Notes: a model not told the origin generated them from the letters alone. Positions 20,664 through 33,029 are shown, numbered from the stretch's first letter. The stretch is 64,000 nt of DNA from Aurelia coerulea (GCA_039566865.1 CM076944.1:4858501-4922500), one strand, 5' to 3'. A program made the numbers and translations.

Positions 20664-23600
20664 GTGAGTATTGAGCTGCTGAATGTATTGAAAATAGGAT
20701 AAGTTGGGGAGGGCCTAATAATTATATTCTCAAGGAATGCAAATCACCTCTCGGTCTGTATTTATAGGCCAGTCAGTAGTAGGCGCATCCATGGCCCAGG
20801 CCCACCACCACTTTATTATCATGTCATGCAGTAGCTGGTATTGGTTTCATGATCAGTGTACGAATGAATTTCAGATCACTTCAGAGCTTACTCTGGGGTG
20901 CTGTGGTGGTGCCTTGTGGCTGTGCCCTTGTCGTGGGCTCTTGGCCTTATTAAAACGAAAATATAGCTGAAGGAAGGAAGATAGTAGTTTTCCAAACTAC
21001 ACCCAGGGTGTGCAGAGAGTATGGTAACCTGTGTGCAATATTTCTTTTGTAAAACTGAAAGAAGCTGAAAGTAGAAAGACTGCGCATCACAAAGAGATTT
21101 CTTTGCCTTTGGCTGACTCGGCAAAATGGAGGAGATCTCTAAAAGCCAGATTGGAAAATTTGCGTGAGGGATTAATCCCCGGGCACTTTTATGTTATCCA
21201 CACTGCCATACGTGCAATCTACTTGTATAGTATTTAAGTTGTGCTATGCTGATATGCTCATTGTTAACTCAAATTTGCATACTATTTGCGCCATTTTTAT
21301 CCCCGTTTGAAAATCCCCTGCGCACTTTTCAAACTTTCCAATCTGGTATAAAAGTAATCTGTTCTTTCAAACTTTTCATTTTTGAAGAATAGGAAGCAAA
21401 GATGTTATAGAAGCTGACTGTGTTGCAGTTCAGAGAATCTGTAACCTGGTTCTAATTGTTTCATATTACAATAGAATCAAGATACGAATAATCACTTACA
21501 AATGCACAGTCTTTCTTTTTACCGTTCCTTTGATTTCACACAAAAGAAAGACTGCACATTCTGTACCCAGGCTAAGTGTATAGCCCTTGCAGACCAGAGA
21601 TTTGCACACCAATAGACTATTTGAAATAGATGCCATCTATCATCATCATCATCATCATCACTTTATTTGAAGTAAGCTGACCTCCAACTTTGTACAAAGA
21701 CAGTCCTTGAGATTATTTCCCAGACTTGTTGGGGAGATGAGATCGGGTTTGTTCGCGGAAAATAAATGTCCCCCCGTGCTTACAGTAGATACGCATGCGT
21801 ATTAGTAATTTTAACATCGATACGTTGCAGCCCCCCGTCTATTATCCACAACAAACCATTACGACTGCTGAATTATATTGTCGTAATGGCAGATTGGCGA
21901 AGCGGTAACCTGGAGCTCCTCACACGCCGGCAACCCGAGTTCGAATCCTCATCGGAGTAGCTTCTTATTTTAACAATTTTTTTCTTCACGTCCCTGCTTG
22001 TTCTGCTAGTGCAATCTGGTATGAACATCATATTTTGAGCAAGCAACGGGCTTTAAACCAAAACCAACCCCACGTTTAGGCCAATTGGATAAGAGCAAAG
22101 AGGCATCGCACTAGGACCGACAGGTATTTGTCTCACGACGACACAAGCACTCTACAGCAAACTGTGTCGAGAAAGACTGGAAAGATTGTATAACGCGGGC
22201 AATATCTTGCATGCACAGAACCTTTGCACAGTTTTCAATCTGAACCGTGCAGTTGGCAATAAACAAGAAATCTATTGCTTTAACCTATTGTCCTCATCTG
22301 CGGAAACTCCACTTGCATATGCGCAAAATACAACCTTTCCGGTCTGGATTATTTCGAAACGAGAATAGTAAATGGCTAGGAACGGTCAAGTACACTATCA
22401 AGTAGCAATTCTTTGATCAAATGGCAGCCATGTGATTAAGTAAAAGATCTCCAAGCACAACAGGTCTTTGGTTCTTGAATCTAGTAACTGTTCCCCAATC
22501 TATGTACAAATTCTGTCTATTTTCACTAAAGTGGTAAATTTATATGGTCACATAGTGAATGAAACAAAGTATTTTAGCAGCAGATTTAGATAATCCATCA
22601 ATTAGACACCACAGTTATGCTTCAGGTTGTGTGCTTCTGCAGTGCAAACTTAATATCATTCCGCGGAGTGTGGAGGAGTTTTCAACTCCAATCTCTTCCG
22701 CAACAGCTCCATAATATTTGCAGTAATAGTATAGAAATAGTTCCTCTGCAAGGCCTACAGCTTTGGAAATCAAGCACAACTGTGGCATTGAACCACCCAT
22801 GGTAAATCTTTGCAGAATTTGTACTTGGATTGGGGAGCAGTTACTGGAATTAGAAATCATAGGAATCTTTTTTGGTTTGGAATCTGAAATTCTGCACATT
22901 TTTGGGAAAGAATGCAGGTTTTATATTTTCTATGGGACTGATTACATGAGAATATTCACCATGGGGCTTGGATTTCAGCCCTCCTACCCAGGGTAAAAAT
23001 ATCATTGATCACATGGGAGCTTTCAACCCAGGGCTGAAAGTTGCTGCCACTTGTCAAATTAGTTTTCCAATGGTGAAAACAGTTATTGTGATTACACCAG
23101 TGCCTCTGGAACAAGACAATAGAGATTAAGCAATAGTTAGGTGTGACAATGAGGATTAAAGTCACTCAGCAGGGAAGGGAGCTGGAATTTCACCTTGGAT
23201 AGTATAGGAGGGCCGAAATTCCAGTCCTGTGGTGAAACCTGCCATGTAATCAGGCCCTGGCCTCCTTCTTTTGCAACATCCATGTTGTTTCATATATGAA
23301 GTCAAAAATTAAATTTTCTTCCAGCCACACATGGGATAGGGTAACACAAGCCCTATGGAGGAAATATCCAAATAAATTAAATCCAAATGTGAAAGCAGTT
23401 GATGTATTAGATCGTAAAGTGGCAAAAGATGGCAAACTTCATACAGTGAGAATGCTTGGAACCAACTGGAACATGCCAGCTTTTGTAACTGCTGTCTTAG
23501 GGATGCCAGACATGTGCTATGCATTAGAATACTCCATAGTAGATCCACAAACAAAAGAAATGACATTGAAAACTGTAAACTATACTTTTAGTAGTGTTAC

Positions 23601-26098
23601 TGAAGTGATAGAGTCAATCAAGTACCGTCAAAACCCAGAGGATATTAATACGTAAGTGTTAACAATTTTTGCAACGTTTATGGAGCGGGGGTTGCTCAGT
23701 GGTAGCATGTTTGACAACGAATCTGAAGGTTGGTTGTTAGAGTCCCTGCCCAGCCAAACCTACTTGTAGAGTGAGGAGAGTTATCAGCCCTCTGTAGTTC
23801 CAGGCTAAATATAGAATCACAAGGTGTGGTTACATCTAAAGGAATGATTTGGATGCTGCTTTGATAAGCTTAGCTTCGCAGTGTCCTGAAACTGCCTTCA
23901 GATAGGTAGAAATGCAGAAAAAGTTGCACTGATTATTGCCATCTAGTGCATCAGAGGAACACGAGAGTTCAGCAAACAGGGTGTTTACATAATATTGGAC
24001 AATTCTTTTGTAATGGTCCTCTCAAATATGAAACATTCAGGAATGATTGAGCCTTAGTTTTAGGTGAGGTGGCGTTGAGCCTTAGTTTTAGGTGGCGTTG
24101 AGGTTTCCAGCACCAAGTGGTGGGATTGCAGAAGTTTAGAAGACCTAATCGAGTCTGCTGCCACTTATCACAATGCTCAAGTGATGTGGTTTATACTGGG
24201 CTTGAACCCTGCCCACCTGACTGCTCTGGCTGCTCTCACACAACTGTACCACAACACATTCTGTTGGTTAATGAAACAAGTTTAGTTTCATTATGAATTG
24301 AATGAACAAACTTTAAGCTCATATGGGTCAAAGAAAGAGATTCCTTATTCAGCAAATCTTGAAACTTTTGTTCTCTTGCAGGAAATTTGCTTTTCCGAAG
24401 TATGTATGTATATTATATATGTTTCTTTTCAGGACTCTAATGACACATGATGCCAAGATACATGTCACTGGTGTGGGATTCAAAGATTATTGTGAGGGTT
24501 TAATAGCAAGTACATTTGATGTAAATGCTTTGAAGGTATGACCAGTTTACAGTTCTCAGCATCGCTAGTGACTAACTGAAAAGGCAGACATGCGATTTAT
24601 CGGTCTCTTACTACAAGTTACAGCTGATTTTTTCTTACAGGCACATTTTATACTTGGTTCTGCGCTCACAGACACAAAATATTTTTAATGAGCCCTGGTT
24701 TATATTTGGGGCATTTCATGTGAAGTTATCCAAGAGCCAGAACCGGTGCTTGGATTCCACTGCTTTCTCACCCAAATATCATAACTTCACAAGGAAGCTA
24801 CCCAAAAAATTTCAGCTTAACATCTCAAGTCATTCAATAATTATCGCATTTTGAAATTTGCCCTTATTTTGCTGATTTTAGCAAAAAAGGGTGTGGCGCT
24901 TATCGTCACGTCTGGGATAATTTCCCTCTAAAAGAAGAATTACATGATAGAAGAGGATAAAAGTTGGTGGGAAACCTATTTGAAGGTGCTGAGTTCAAAT
25001 ATCACATTTAAAAGGACATAATCCTTACTTAGAAAGTCGATTTTACAGTTGAATATTTTGATGCTACTGTTTGCAAGCTAAATACTGGGTTTGCTAGGAA
25101 AAAGTTCTGTACTTTCTGCAGGCTGTGACAAACTCGCACACTGGGCCGTGAAAGAGTCTTCATTTTAAGTTGATGATTTAACCTTTTTACCTTTGCTTGT
25201 TCCCTTTAATGTTAATAGGCAGGAGGTATATGGATCTGTCTATATGCAGAAGAAAGAAAACCCATGCATTCTTTGTCTCCTTACAAAACCCACACTTGTG
25301 CCAGTTTCAACAGTGTCGCCCAATCCTTTGTTCACGGAACACACCATTTAACCCTGTAGATTGTGCATATTTTAACCCCGCCAAAGTTTTTTAAATGCTG
25401 TAATGTAACTTATATGTTTGAAATCAAATTAGAGATATAATCTTGGCAAATATTTATCTCTACCCCGGGGGGGGGGGGGTACATAACATCTAGGGTACAG
25501 GTATGTGCCGCCCATATGGGTGGGTTTTTGGGCCCAAAATTCTCTAAACAAGGGTCCTTTTTCGCCAGATTTTCCATAAACATGGGTGGGGTTTTGCTGA
25601 AATTCGCAAAAAATGGACAGTTTTCCGAAAGAATTGTTCAGTTTTAAAATTAGTAAAAACAAACCTTTTTTTACAGCTGAAGAACATTTGTGGTACCCCA
25701 TGAATGCTAAAGTTAGATTTTTATTTTTAAACTTGAACACAAAGTTTCGACTGGTTTAAACATGCTTGTAAGATGGTGATCTTCCTTTCTAGGGTCGACA
25801 AGCTGTAGAACAAGTCATAGCAAAGATAAGCTTAGAAAACATTGCACAGTCTATCAGTGAGCAAATGGATGAATTGTCTAAAGACTTTGATACAGCAATT
25901 GCAAAACTGGACACCGAAGTTTGTGAAATAGCAGCCAAATTGAACTTTGAATTTTCACAGCTTATTCAGAGGCTATCATATGAATTAGACCACATGAGCA
26001 TTACTATCAATACAGACAGTTTAAATTTAAGTGAACATTTGAGTGGAGCAACGAGTTTGACTGCTGCTGTGGCGAATGCTGGATTATTGGACAGTTGA
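20632..26098 (+). CDS. PRELID3: PRELI/MSF1-domain protein, PRELID3 (slowmo) type
   Basis: Joined exons 20632-20663, 23325-23651, 24433-24535 and 25793-26098 encode 255 residues, with GT-AG introns and frame kept throughout. The PRELI/MSF1 domain covers roughly residues 1-170. It has the start MKLWSSQHVF typical of PRELID3, then WRKYPNKLNPNVKAVDVLDR, YSIVDPQTKEMTLKTVN and HVTGVGFKDYCEGLIASTF. Residues after about 170 form an extra Glu/Leu-rich, probably helical tail, making it longer than human PRELID3A/B (172-194). Known family members carry phospholipids between mitochondrial membranes in the intermembrane space with a TRIAP1/Mdm35-type partner; PRELID3B carries phosphatidylserine. The function of this protein is inferred from the family. 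Subfamily PRELID3 rests mainly on the first exon; PRELID1 is the alternative. Confidence 0.9.
21638..21662. repeat. (ATC)n microsatellite
   Basis: About eight TCA/ATC triplets in intron 1 of the PRELID3-like gene. Confidence 0.85.
21886..21958 (+). repeat. tRNA-like sequence (tRNA relic or SINE head)
   Basis: A-box-like TGGCGAAGCGG and B-box-like GAGTTCGAATCCTC lie at tRNA spacing. The acceptor and T stems do not pair well, so this is more likely a pseudogene or SINE head than a working tRNA. Confidence 0.4.
23325..23651 (+). CDS. PRELID3: PRELID3-like exon 2 (PRELI core)
   Basis: Acceptor TTTTCTTCCAG, donor GTAAGT. The first base completes the Gly codon split from exon 1. Encodes the central PRELI sheet, including YPNKLNPNV and SIVDPQTKEM. 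Confidence 0.92.
23684..23900 (+). repeat. tRNA-derived SINE, family 2
   Basis: Head GGGTTGCTCAGTGGTAGCAT, B-box-like GTTAGAGTCCCTGCCC, then a body ending in CTTAGCTTCGCAGTGTCCTG. An inverted copy is at 51832-52050. It lies 30 bases after exon 2. Confidence 0.7.
24433..24535 (+). CDS. PRELID3: PRELID3-like exon 3
   Basis: Acceptor TTTCTTTTCAG, donor GTATGA. Encodes HVTGVGFKDYCEGLIASTFD, the conserved late PRELI segment before the last helix. Confidence 0.92.
25464..25740. repeat. CCCGGG cassette D, right end lost
   Basis: Starts CCCGGG with 13 G, then GTACATAAC and ATGTGCCGCCCATATGGG. Diverged units with CAAGGGTCC and AAACATGGGTGGGG follow. No mirrored right terminus is found. It lies in intron 3 of the PRELID3-like gene. 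Confidence 0.65.
25793..26098 (+). CDS. PRELID3: PRELID3-like exon 4 (C-terminal)
   Basis: Acceptor CTTCCTTTCTAG. Starts GRQAVEQVIAKI (last PRELI helix), continues with a Glu/Leu-rich tail such as MDELSKDFDTAIAKLD, and stops TGA at 26096-26098. Confidence 0.9.
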   Translation, partial: GRQAVEQVIAKISLENIAQSISEQMDELSKDFDTAIAKLDTEVCEIAAKLNFEFSQLIQRLSYELDHMSITINTDSLNLSEHLSGATSLTAAVANAGLLDS

Positions 26099-26296
26099 CG
26101 TGATTATTAGTAGTGATTAGGTAAGATTTTGAAATTAGGTAAGCATGTGCCACTTCAGGTGTTTGCTGCAAGTTTAGAGCCATGTTATTGGTTCTAAGAT
26201 TGAAAACCTAGTTATTGTAGTTATGATTCGGAACTGGTCTGAACCATCAAAACAGGGAAAATAGGATGAAACTTTGTAGGTCAATGAAGAATTCAG

Positions 26297-26587
26297 AAGA
26301 CAAGTCCAGAGCTGGTATGATTGATGATACAATGAAAGATTACAGTATACTGTTTATGAATGGTGCATCATACTTTATTCCAAATTACTTTGTCTTTACT
26401 GTGCAAAATTTGTTAGTGCCTAGTGAAATTAAACACAAGGTCAGCACTGCACAATTGTTGCAGATTGTAATACATAATTTTGCAGCCAAAAGATAAAGAA
26501 AGTTGGAATAAAGTATGATTAACCATTCCTAAACAGTTTAACCTTTCATTTTATCATCAATGATACCAACCCTGGATTGATCCTTCA
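26297..26587. mobile_element. MITE with GGTATGATTGATGATA termini
   Basis: Left GACAAGTCCAGAGCTGG then TATGATTGATGATA; right TTATCATCAATGATACCA then CCTGGATTGATCC. A second copy is at 40857-41177. It follows the PRELID3-like stop by 200 bases and may be part of the 3' UTR. Confidence 0.7.
26507..26512 (+). terminator. Possible poly(A) signal of PRELID3-like gene
   Basis: AATAAA 409 bases after the stop codon, inside the MITE. Its position is plausible, but AATAAA is common in AT-rich DNA. Confidence 0.3.
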
Positions 26588-27849
26588 AGCAAATTGTTAG
26601 AGTTTAGGTTAAGTTAGGTCGATTAGTTTGGTTTCAGAAACATGATATGATTATTGTTATATTGTCAAGCTGTGTTGTTTTGCAGTTCAATCCAGGCACA
26701 AACTTGGTGGCTAGCAAGAGGGAGGAATATTCCATTTTACGCAATAAATGCAACAGATATTCTGTAAGATGAATTGAATTAATAGATGGTCAAACATTTT
26801 CAAAATTCAGATTTGTTTTCAAGCAAACACATATATTGCCATTATGTTAGTGCTATTTATTTTGATGTTACAAATTCATAGAATGAACATTGAGATCATA
26901 AATTTAAAAATGAATTTTATCATCTACTAACCTACCAGGCAAATGAGGAATTTTTTTCACTATCTTGAGATATCTTGAGCACTACGCAGTGTCACATCCA
27001 AACTTTTCTTTCCTCAGGAAAAATAGTGTGTCTTTCTGACTGTCTGAGAATTTCAATTCAAGGCCCCCATTTCGAAGCCAACATGAATCATATCGTTTAC
27101 TATCTCATGGTTTTTTCTCCCCAAGATTGGATTTCATTTAATCATTTTTTATGTGAGTTTGCAACCAAAAAGTTAGCTGATAAATAAAATCACTGTCTTA
27201 TACGAAAGAGTCGATAGTTAAACATGAGATGAGATGTCGAAACTTTTGAACGGTATTTTCTGACATTCTATAGAATACTTCGCTTCAGGTCACCAGACAG
27301 GTCTCAGCTCGCATAGGCGTTGGAGGCATGTAGGAGGCCCCCCCCCCCCCAACGTTGGAAAACGTTACAAAAATTGGCCATATTCTGGCAAAAATTAGCC
27401 GCAAGTGTCACAATTCTCGTAAACAAAGGATTTTTCATTAGGTATTCCCCAAAATTTCATCTTCCAGTATGCTTAAGTCAGCTCGGCCAACCATCAAGTG
27501 TGCTTTTCCCTCTTAACTTCAAACAGGAAGACCATTACTTGGCTCAAAACTTGCAGGTGTCAGCTTTGAACCAAGGTTTGCCATCAATTAATTTCACTGG
27601 CATGAAATGAGTTGTATGTTTGATAATGTTTAATGTTATTTATAGAAGTGTATCTCATGCTTACCATCTTTTTAATAGAATGTTGAACAAGTAACTCACC
27701 GATAAGTTTATCTTGCCTCAGTTATCTTGTGTTACTCCTTGGCAAAGCCACTGAATTCTGTTGGTTTTCCAACAGTATAATTCACGAAACCAGGACAGCA
27801 ACGCCAACGAAAACATCATCTTGTATCTTGCAAGCCATTATCTATTGAC
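26588..27849. other. Intergenic, nothing recognised
   Basis: AT-rich; a C10 tract at about 27340. No exon or delimited repeat. Confidence 0.4.
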
Positions 27850-28018
27850 GCTGTCGTGGTGCAGTGGCGTAATCCTGTGACGATGCAGCCAGAACAGTCA
27901 GGGTTCGATCCCAGGTAGAGACCCACCACTTGAGCGTTATGACAAGGGTCGCCAACTGCGTTAGGTCTTCTGTGATTTCAGCGCTTGGCGCTAAAAACTG
28001 CAAATTCACCTTCAGTAT
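27850..28018 (+). repeat. tRNA-derived SINE, family 1
   Basis: A box GTGGTGCAGTGGCGTAATCC, B box GGGTTCGATCCCAGG, body with CACTTGAGCGTTATGACAAG and CAGCGCTTGGCGCT, tail TTCACCTTCA. Homologous to 53034-53250 and the interrupted copy at 54036-54892. Confidence 0.85.
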
Positions 28019-28066
28019 TGTCTCCAAAATGAACATTCTTGTCAATCTTCATGATCCAATAGCCAA

Positions 28067-28388
28067 GGGGGGGGGGGGCTTCTTTACCCAAATTTGTACG
28101 GGAACGTGCTCACGACAAAATTGTTTTTTTACCCGTTTCTAGAATTTTCCCTCCAAACGACACCCACCCGATTCTAGCAAAAAATTATTAAAGGTATACT
28201 CAAAAACACAAAAATTGGACTAAGTAACAACCAGATGTAACCAAATGTCCCTTTTGACATGTTTTGACCACCGGCTCCAGAAAAATTGCCCTCTTTTGAA
28301 ACCCGTCTGGAAAAAATACGTGGAAACGATACCCTGCAAAATGGCACATCCCCGTCTGACAAATAGACTAAGTACGCCGCCCCCCGGG
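28067..28388. mobile_element. CCCGGG cassette E
   Basis: Left G tract (11 G), GGGAACGTGCTCACG, units with GACACCC and GATACCC words, then ATGGCACATCCCCGTC, AAGTACG and CCCCCCGGG. TCCAATA occurs near both edges (28055-28061 and about 28394-28400), a possible but imperfect target duplication. Confidence 0.75.
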
Positions 28389-28563
28389 CCGGGTCCAATA
28401 CAACTTTAGCTAACATTGTTTATACCCATTTCAGGTCATGTGACCATACACTTGGGAAATCATCTCATTATCTGTTGAAACAGTTACCCGCATCGCACTT
28501 TTCATTGTATGGAGTTTTACCTTTAAGAAAAGAAAATTTCCCTAAGAGGATAATCAGGAGACT

Positions 28564-29169
28564 GTGGAGAGGACTAAATACCTTGGTGTCCAGTTGGACA
28601 GTCATCTTGTCTGGGATGAGCATATAAAGTGTATGAGAACTAAAGTGTCTCGAGCCTTAGGTTTTGTTAAGTATGCAAAGAAATTTCTCCCTGAGGAAAC
28701 GCTCAGTAAGATGTACAGAGGAATTGTTGAACCCCACTTCAGGTATTGTTGCTCAGTTTGGGGATGCTGTGGTAAAACCCAAATTGACACTCTCCAAAAA
28801 TTACAAAATCGAGCTGCCAGAATTGTTACAAATAGCAGCTATGATGTTTCAGCAGCTGGTCTGATCAAAAGGCTGACATGGCCAACTATCTTAGACATTA
28901 TTCAAAGTGAAACAGCGACTATAATGTACAAGTCAACAAATAGTCTTGTGCCCGAATATCTGTCTGAGTTATTTGTAAAAAATTCAGCTCTCAACACAAT
29001 GAGACTAAGAAATACCGAAGCTGACTTGCGTGTTCCTTTCTTCAAAACGTCAAATGGGCAGAAGTCCATTTCATTTCGAGGGCCTAAGGTTTGGAACCAA
29101 TTAAGTTCAGATGTCAAACATGCACCCTCCCTTTCAACTTTCAAAAAGAGGCTAAAAAAGAAATTGTAG
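28564..29169 (+). pseudogene. 5'-truncated LINE: reverse-transcriptase C-terminal region
   Basis: Uninterrupted frame of about 200 codons with the post-catalytic part of a CR1/Jockey-type non-LTR reverse transcriptase: KYLGVQLDSHLVWDEHIK, ALGFVKYAKKFLPEETL, YCCSVWGCC, LQKLQNRAARIVTNSSYD, SFRGPKVWNQLSSDVK and a basic end. The YxDD catalytic region and endonuclease are missing, as expected of 5' truncation, and an AT-rich 3' flank follows. The intact frame suggests a fairly recent insertion. Confidence 0.88.
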
Positions 29170-29640
29170 AGGGTTTTTGGTTTTTCTTTTTACTTTTCTT
29201 TTGATAAATTTAGGAACATTGTATTTATTATTTATTTATATTATATTAATTGTAAATAAGGCTTAACCGTAAATAAGATTTTAAATTTGTTTTAATAGTA
29301 TTTTGCACGGCCCCCTGTAAAGCAGTCTCTGCAGACTGACGGGGCTACCGTGGTTAAAAAAGTAAAATGAAAAATGAATCACGTGATCTGAAGTGGGCGT
29401 AAACAGCATTTGCTAAGTGTGTTTGCTGTCTGTAGGCCACCAGTCCTTCTTCAGTTAAAAGCCTGAGAACCATGTCTTTTCTTTGAAAACCAACAATAAA
29501 ATGAGTGAGTTTACTCCAGAGGCCCAGATCTGAGAGACAGAAATTGGATTTTTCAAGTTATTTGAAAAGGACAACTTCATAGTCTCTAAAGGGACGCAAA
29601 TTCACACGAAAACATGGCTTCTAAGAACCCAAAATTCTGA
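29170..29640. other. LINE 3' flank and unassigned sequence
   Basis: Contains TTTATTATTTATTTATATTA-like AT tracts and GCCCCCTGTAAAGCAGTCTC. No gene seen. Confidence 0.4.
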
Positions 29641-31763
29641 AACAAAGCAGCATTGCGTTTCAGTAACACAATAGCATCAGATATTTTATTTGACACCTCA
29701 ATTCAAAGCGATTAACGAATTATCTCAACCAGTAATTCAAAACAAACAAAGCCGCAAATGTTGCCCCGAAACCATAGGGCAAACTCTCGCCTTGTGCATG
29801 CAAAGGGTGGTTTGTGTGCTTACAACGAAAGAAGAAGGGTAAAACTCCAGATTTACCCAGCATATGAGTCAAATCTTTCAATAGGGCACAGGGAAACCCG
29901 CAAATCTTCCAATTTCACGCTTATAAGCCAATGATATCGTCGTATTCCGATCACATGACTGAAAATAAGGCTTTCGAGATAAATTTTCGAGTACCTTCAC
30001 GAAAATAAAAATGGATATTCGAGTAATAAAGATACAGAGCTGGTTTTACCACGAATCGATTCGAGAGGCCCCACTCCACATTTGTTTTTCTGCATTTGGT
30101 TAAAATCTTATCAGGGATCGGCGTTACATCGAATTTTATTCCTTCGAAAATTGGCCTATGCTCAAGAATTCTTCAGGAACGCTACAAATAAGATATAGCT
30201 TTCAAAATTTCACATGTTACGTGAATTATGTCCAGGAATAACATGAAGGTATTTGTTTGTGTGATTTTCGAAAATCCTAGAGGAATTAAAGCTATTTGCT
30301 GCGAAGAAAGCTAATGGGCCTACCTTCACCCGCCGCAGAATCCCAGTAATCGGCATTAAATCACTCTTTTTCGCAATAATAACCAGCGAATACATTAACG
30401 AATAACTTCACCACAAATTCAATTTCTTTTCACCATTTTATCATCGATAATTTCGATAAAATGTGACAAGACTTTACAGCCTCTGCAGCAAACCGTCCAA
30501 CTACCGTCGATTCATAGTTTTCTTGTTGCAAACACCAGGAAAGCTTGCATAAAACAAAAGGTTGTGCAAGGCTCAGATCTCCCATATGACACAGCAAAAT
30601 GTTACCATTGATAATAGATTGTACACCTTTGAGAATAGATTGCAGGGGAAATTTCTTTACACAAATTATGTACTTTTCCGATGTGACAAAGAAATTTGCA
30701 ATCTTTGAGAAATGTTTTAATTTCTCTTTATTTTGCAACGATAGAAAGACTTTAGGAATGTGCAATCTATTCTCAAAGGTATCATTTTGCTGTGTCATAT
30801 GGGAGACCTAAGTCTTGCAAAACCTTTTGTTTTATGCAAGTCTTGCAAGACTTCCAACGTGTTTGCAACAAGAAAACTTTGAATCGATGGTAGTTTCGAC
30901 AGTTTGCTGCAGAAGCTGTAAAGTCTTGTCACATTTTATCGAAATTATTGATTATTGAATGGCGGAAAGAAATTGGATTTGTGGTGAAGTTATTCGTTAA
31001 TGTATTCGCTGGTTATTATTGCGAAAAAGAGTGATTTAATGCCGATTACTGGGATTCTGCGGCGGGTAAAGGTAGGCCCATTAGCTTTCTTCGCAGCAAA
31101 TAGCTTTAATTCCTCTAGGATTCTCGAAAATCACACAAAAAAATACCTTCATGTTATTCCTGGACATAATTCACGTAACATGTGAAATTTTGAAAGCTAT
31201 ATCTTATTTGTAGCGTTCCTGAAGAATTCTTGAACATAGGCCAATTTTCGAAGGAATGAAACTCGATGTAACGCCGATCCCTGACGAGATTTTAACCAAA
31301 TGCAGAAAAACAAATGTGGAGTGGGGCCTCTCGAATCGATTCGTGGTAAAACCAGCTCTGTATCTTTATTACTCGAATATCCATTTTTATTTTCGTGAAG
31401 GTACTCGAAAATTTATCTCGAAAGCCTTATTTTCAGTCATGTGATCGGAATACGACGATATCATTGGCTTATAAGCGTGAAATTGGAAGATTTGCGGGTT
31501 TCCCTGTGCCCTATTGAAAGATTTGACTCATATGCTGATTTACCCTTATTCTTTCGTTTTAAGCACATAACTCCGCTTAAAAACCATCTTTCGCGTGCAC
31601 AAGGAGAGAGTTTGCCCTGCTGGTTTCGGGGCAACTTTTGCGGCCTTGTTTGTTTTGGATTACTGGTTGAGAGAATTTCCTTTGTCTGCAATCGCTAATC
31701 GCTTTGAGTTGAGGAGTCAAATAAAGTAACTGATACTATTGTGTTACAAAATATGTCCTTGTT
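29641..31763. mobile_element. 2.1 kb foldback element, copy 1
   Basis: Two arms of about 1 kb (29641 to about 30640, and about 30760 to 31763) are inverted copies. The outer ends carry AACAAGGACA/TATTTTGTAACACAATAG and CAAAGCGATTA, shared with the 54058-54716 element. The centre is about 110 bases. No open frame. Long inverted termini plus the 9-bp duplication of the sister element suggest Mutator-like. No clear duplication at this copy. Confidence 0.85.
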
Positions 31764-32742
31764 TTGCTGTGGCGATTTCATGAATTCCCTCGAGCCCTGG
31801 CCAAATGAACAAACGTTGTTCGCCAAATATTTAAGATCTTGACAAGGACAAACAATTTGTTTGGTAGGCAAACCTGCGAAACCTCAAATGTTTGGCAAAC
31901 GAGTTTCCACCAGAGTAACAGCGCAAACCCATCTTTTCAGGGAACAGAACTATTCTAAAAGTCAGTCACCGCAACATGATAACACAACAAAAGTTTCCTA
32001 GTTTACTGTACGTCCTCAAGTAAATATACTGGTAATATACAAGTTACTGAAATAAAGTTTTCTTAAATGCCTTATCCCTTCAAGCTTAATACACGTTTTC
32101 TCATAACAAGAAATTGGTATGGTTTATAAGAAACTCATACTTGGGCTGTCACCGAGAAGGCACACATTTTCAAGCATTCTAGAACTATATCTGAGAAGTA
32201 GTAACAAACTTTTAAGATTTAAATTCAAGGACGTTATTGCCTGAGAGTCTGGGCGCAGGCTCCGATGTTATGGCAAATATGCCATCGAATCCTCATGTTT
32301 CAGCAATATTAACTAGCAGTTTTATGTTTTTGAGCCCAACACAACACTGTATATTCCCATCCCATGTTTTATATGTCAAGAAACATATCTGCTGCAGACT
32401 TAGAAAACACATGAAACTTTGTGCATTCAAAAAATAAGAAATCATTAAAGAGACTTTCAGTATTAAAATGCGAAAATGTTCATATTGAATTCAGAAAATC
32501 TTAGTGATATGGCCTGATCCTGGTTTCTTTTAAAAGAAGGGTAATAGATAGGGTTTGCGAAGTTGCCGATTTAGATGGATGACCTACACATCTTTGCCGT
32601 TGAAGTTACTTAGAATTGAAAACTACTTGAATGGGGATGCATCACCCTGGGAGTACTCTGTTAGGGAGAATCCCCATATGGGGTATGTCACCAATTCAGA
32701 GCTGGTTTTGGTGCAAATCTAACCAACCTACTATTGCTCTAA
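31764..32742. other. Intergenic, nothing recognised
   Basis: About 32096-32130 has TTATAAGAAACTC, a scrap of the mariner-like MITE family. No exon. Confidence 0.4.
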
Positions 32743-32860
32743 AGTCAGTCTCAAATAAGATGTCACCTGGGATTTGCGATAACGCAAAATTCCTTTGAAA
32801 AATACTTCTATCGTTGTTATTCACGGGCATTTGTAGGTGACAGCTAATTTGAGACAGACT
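32743..32860. mobile_element. Short MITE, GTCTCAAATNAGATGTCACCT family
   Basis: Arms AGTCAGTCTCAAATAAGATG and the reverse complement of CTAATTTGAGACAGACT, with GTCACCT near each end. A second copy is at 57962-58080. It sits just past the SMARCD stop codon, probably in its 3' UTR. Confidence 0.7.
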
Positions 32861-32972
32861 ATAACGTCTTTTTTGCGATAACTTCTCGGTACGAAACATG
32901 AGTTTTTTCTTTGTTAAAGAAGTCTTTTCTTTGTTTAAGGAATGATTGCCTGGTTGCATATCTTTCGAATCA

Positions 32973-33029
32973 CTATGAGGAACTTCGAATTCCTAATGCC
33001 TGTTCCAGCTCTGCTCTCTTCTGCTGGAC
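32973..33029 (-). CDS. SMARCD: SMARCD exon 17 (last)
   Basis: Acceptor TTTTTTAAACAG. Encodes [18 protein letters not shown] then TAG. The [12 protein letters not shown] ending is the family signature at the C-terminus. Confidence 0.95.
   Translation of the reverse strand, partial: VQQKRAELEQALGIRSSS

Noticed and set aside
21886..21958. Functional tRNA gene
   Set aside because: Box A and B are present but acceptor and T stems do not pair; kept only as a tRNA-like repeat.
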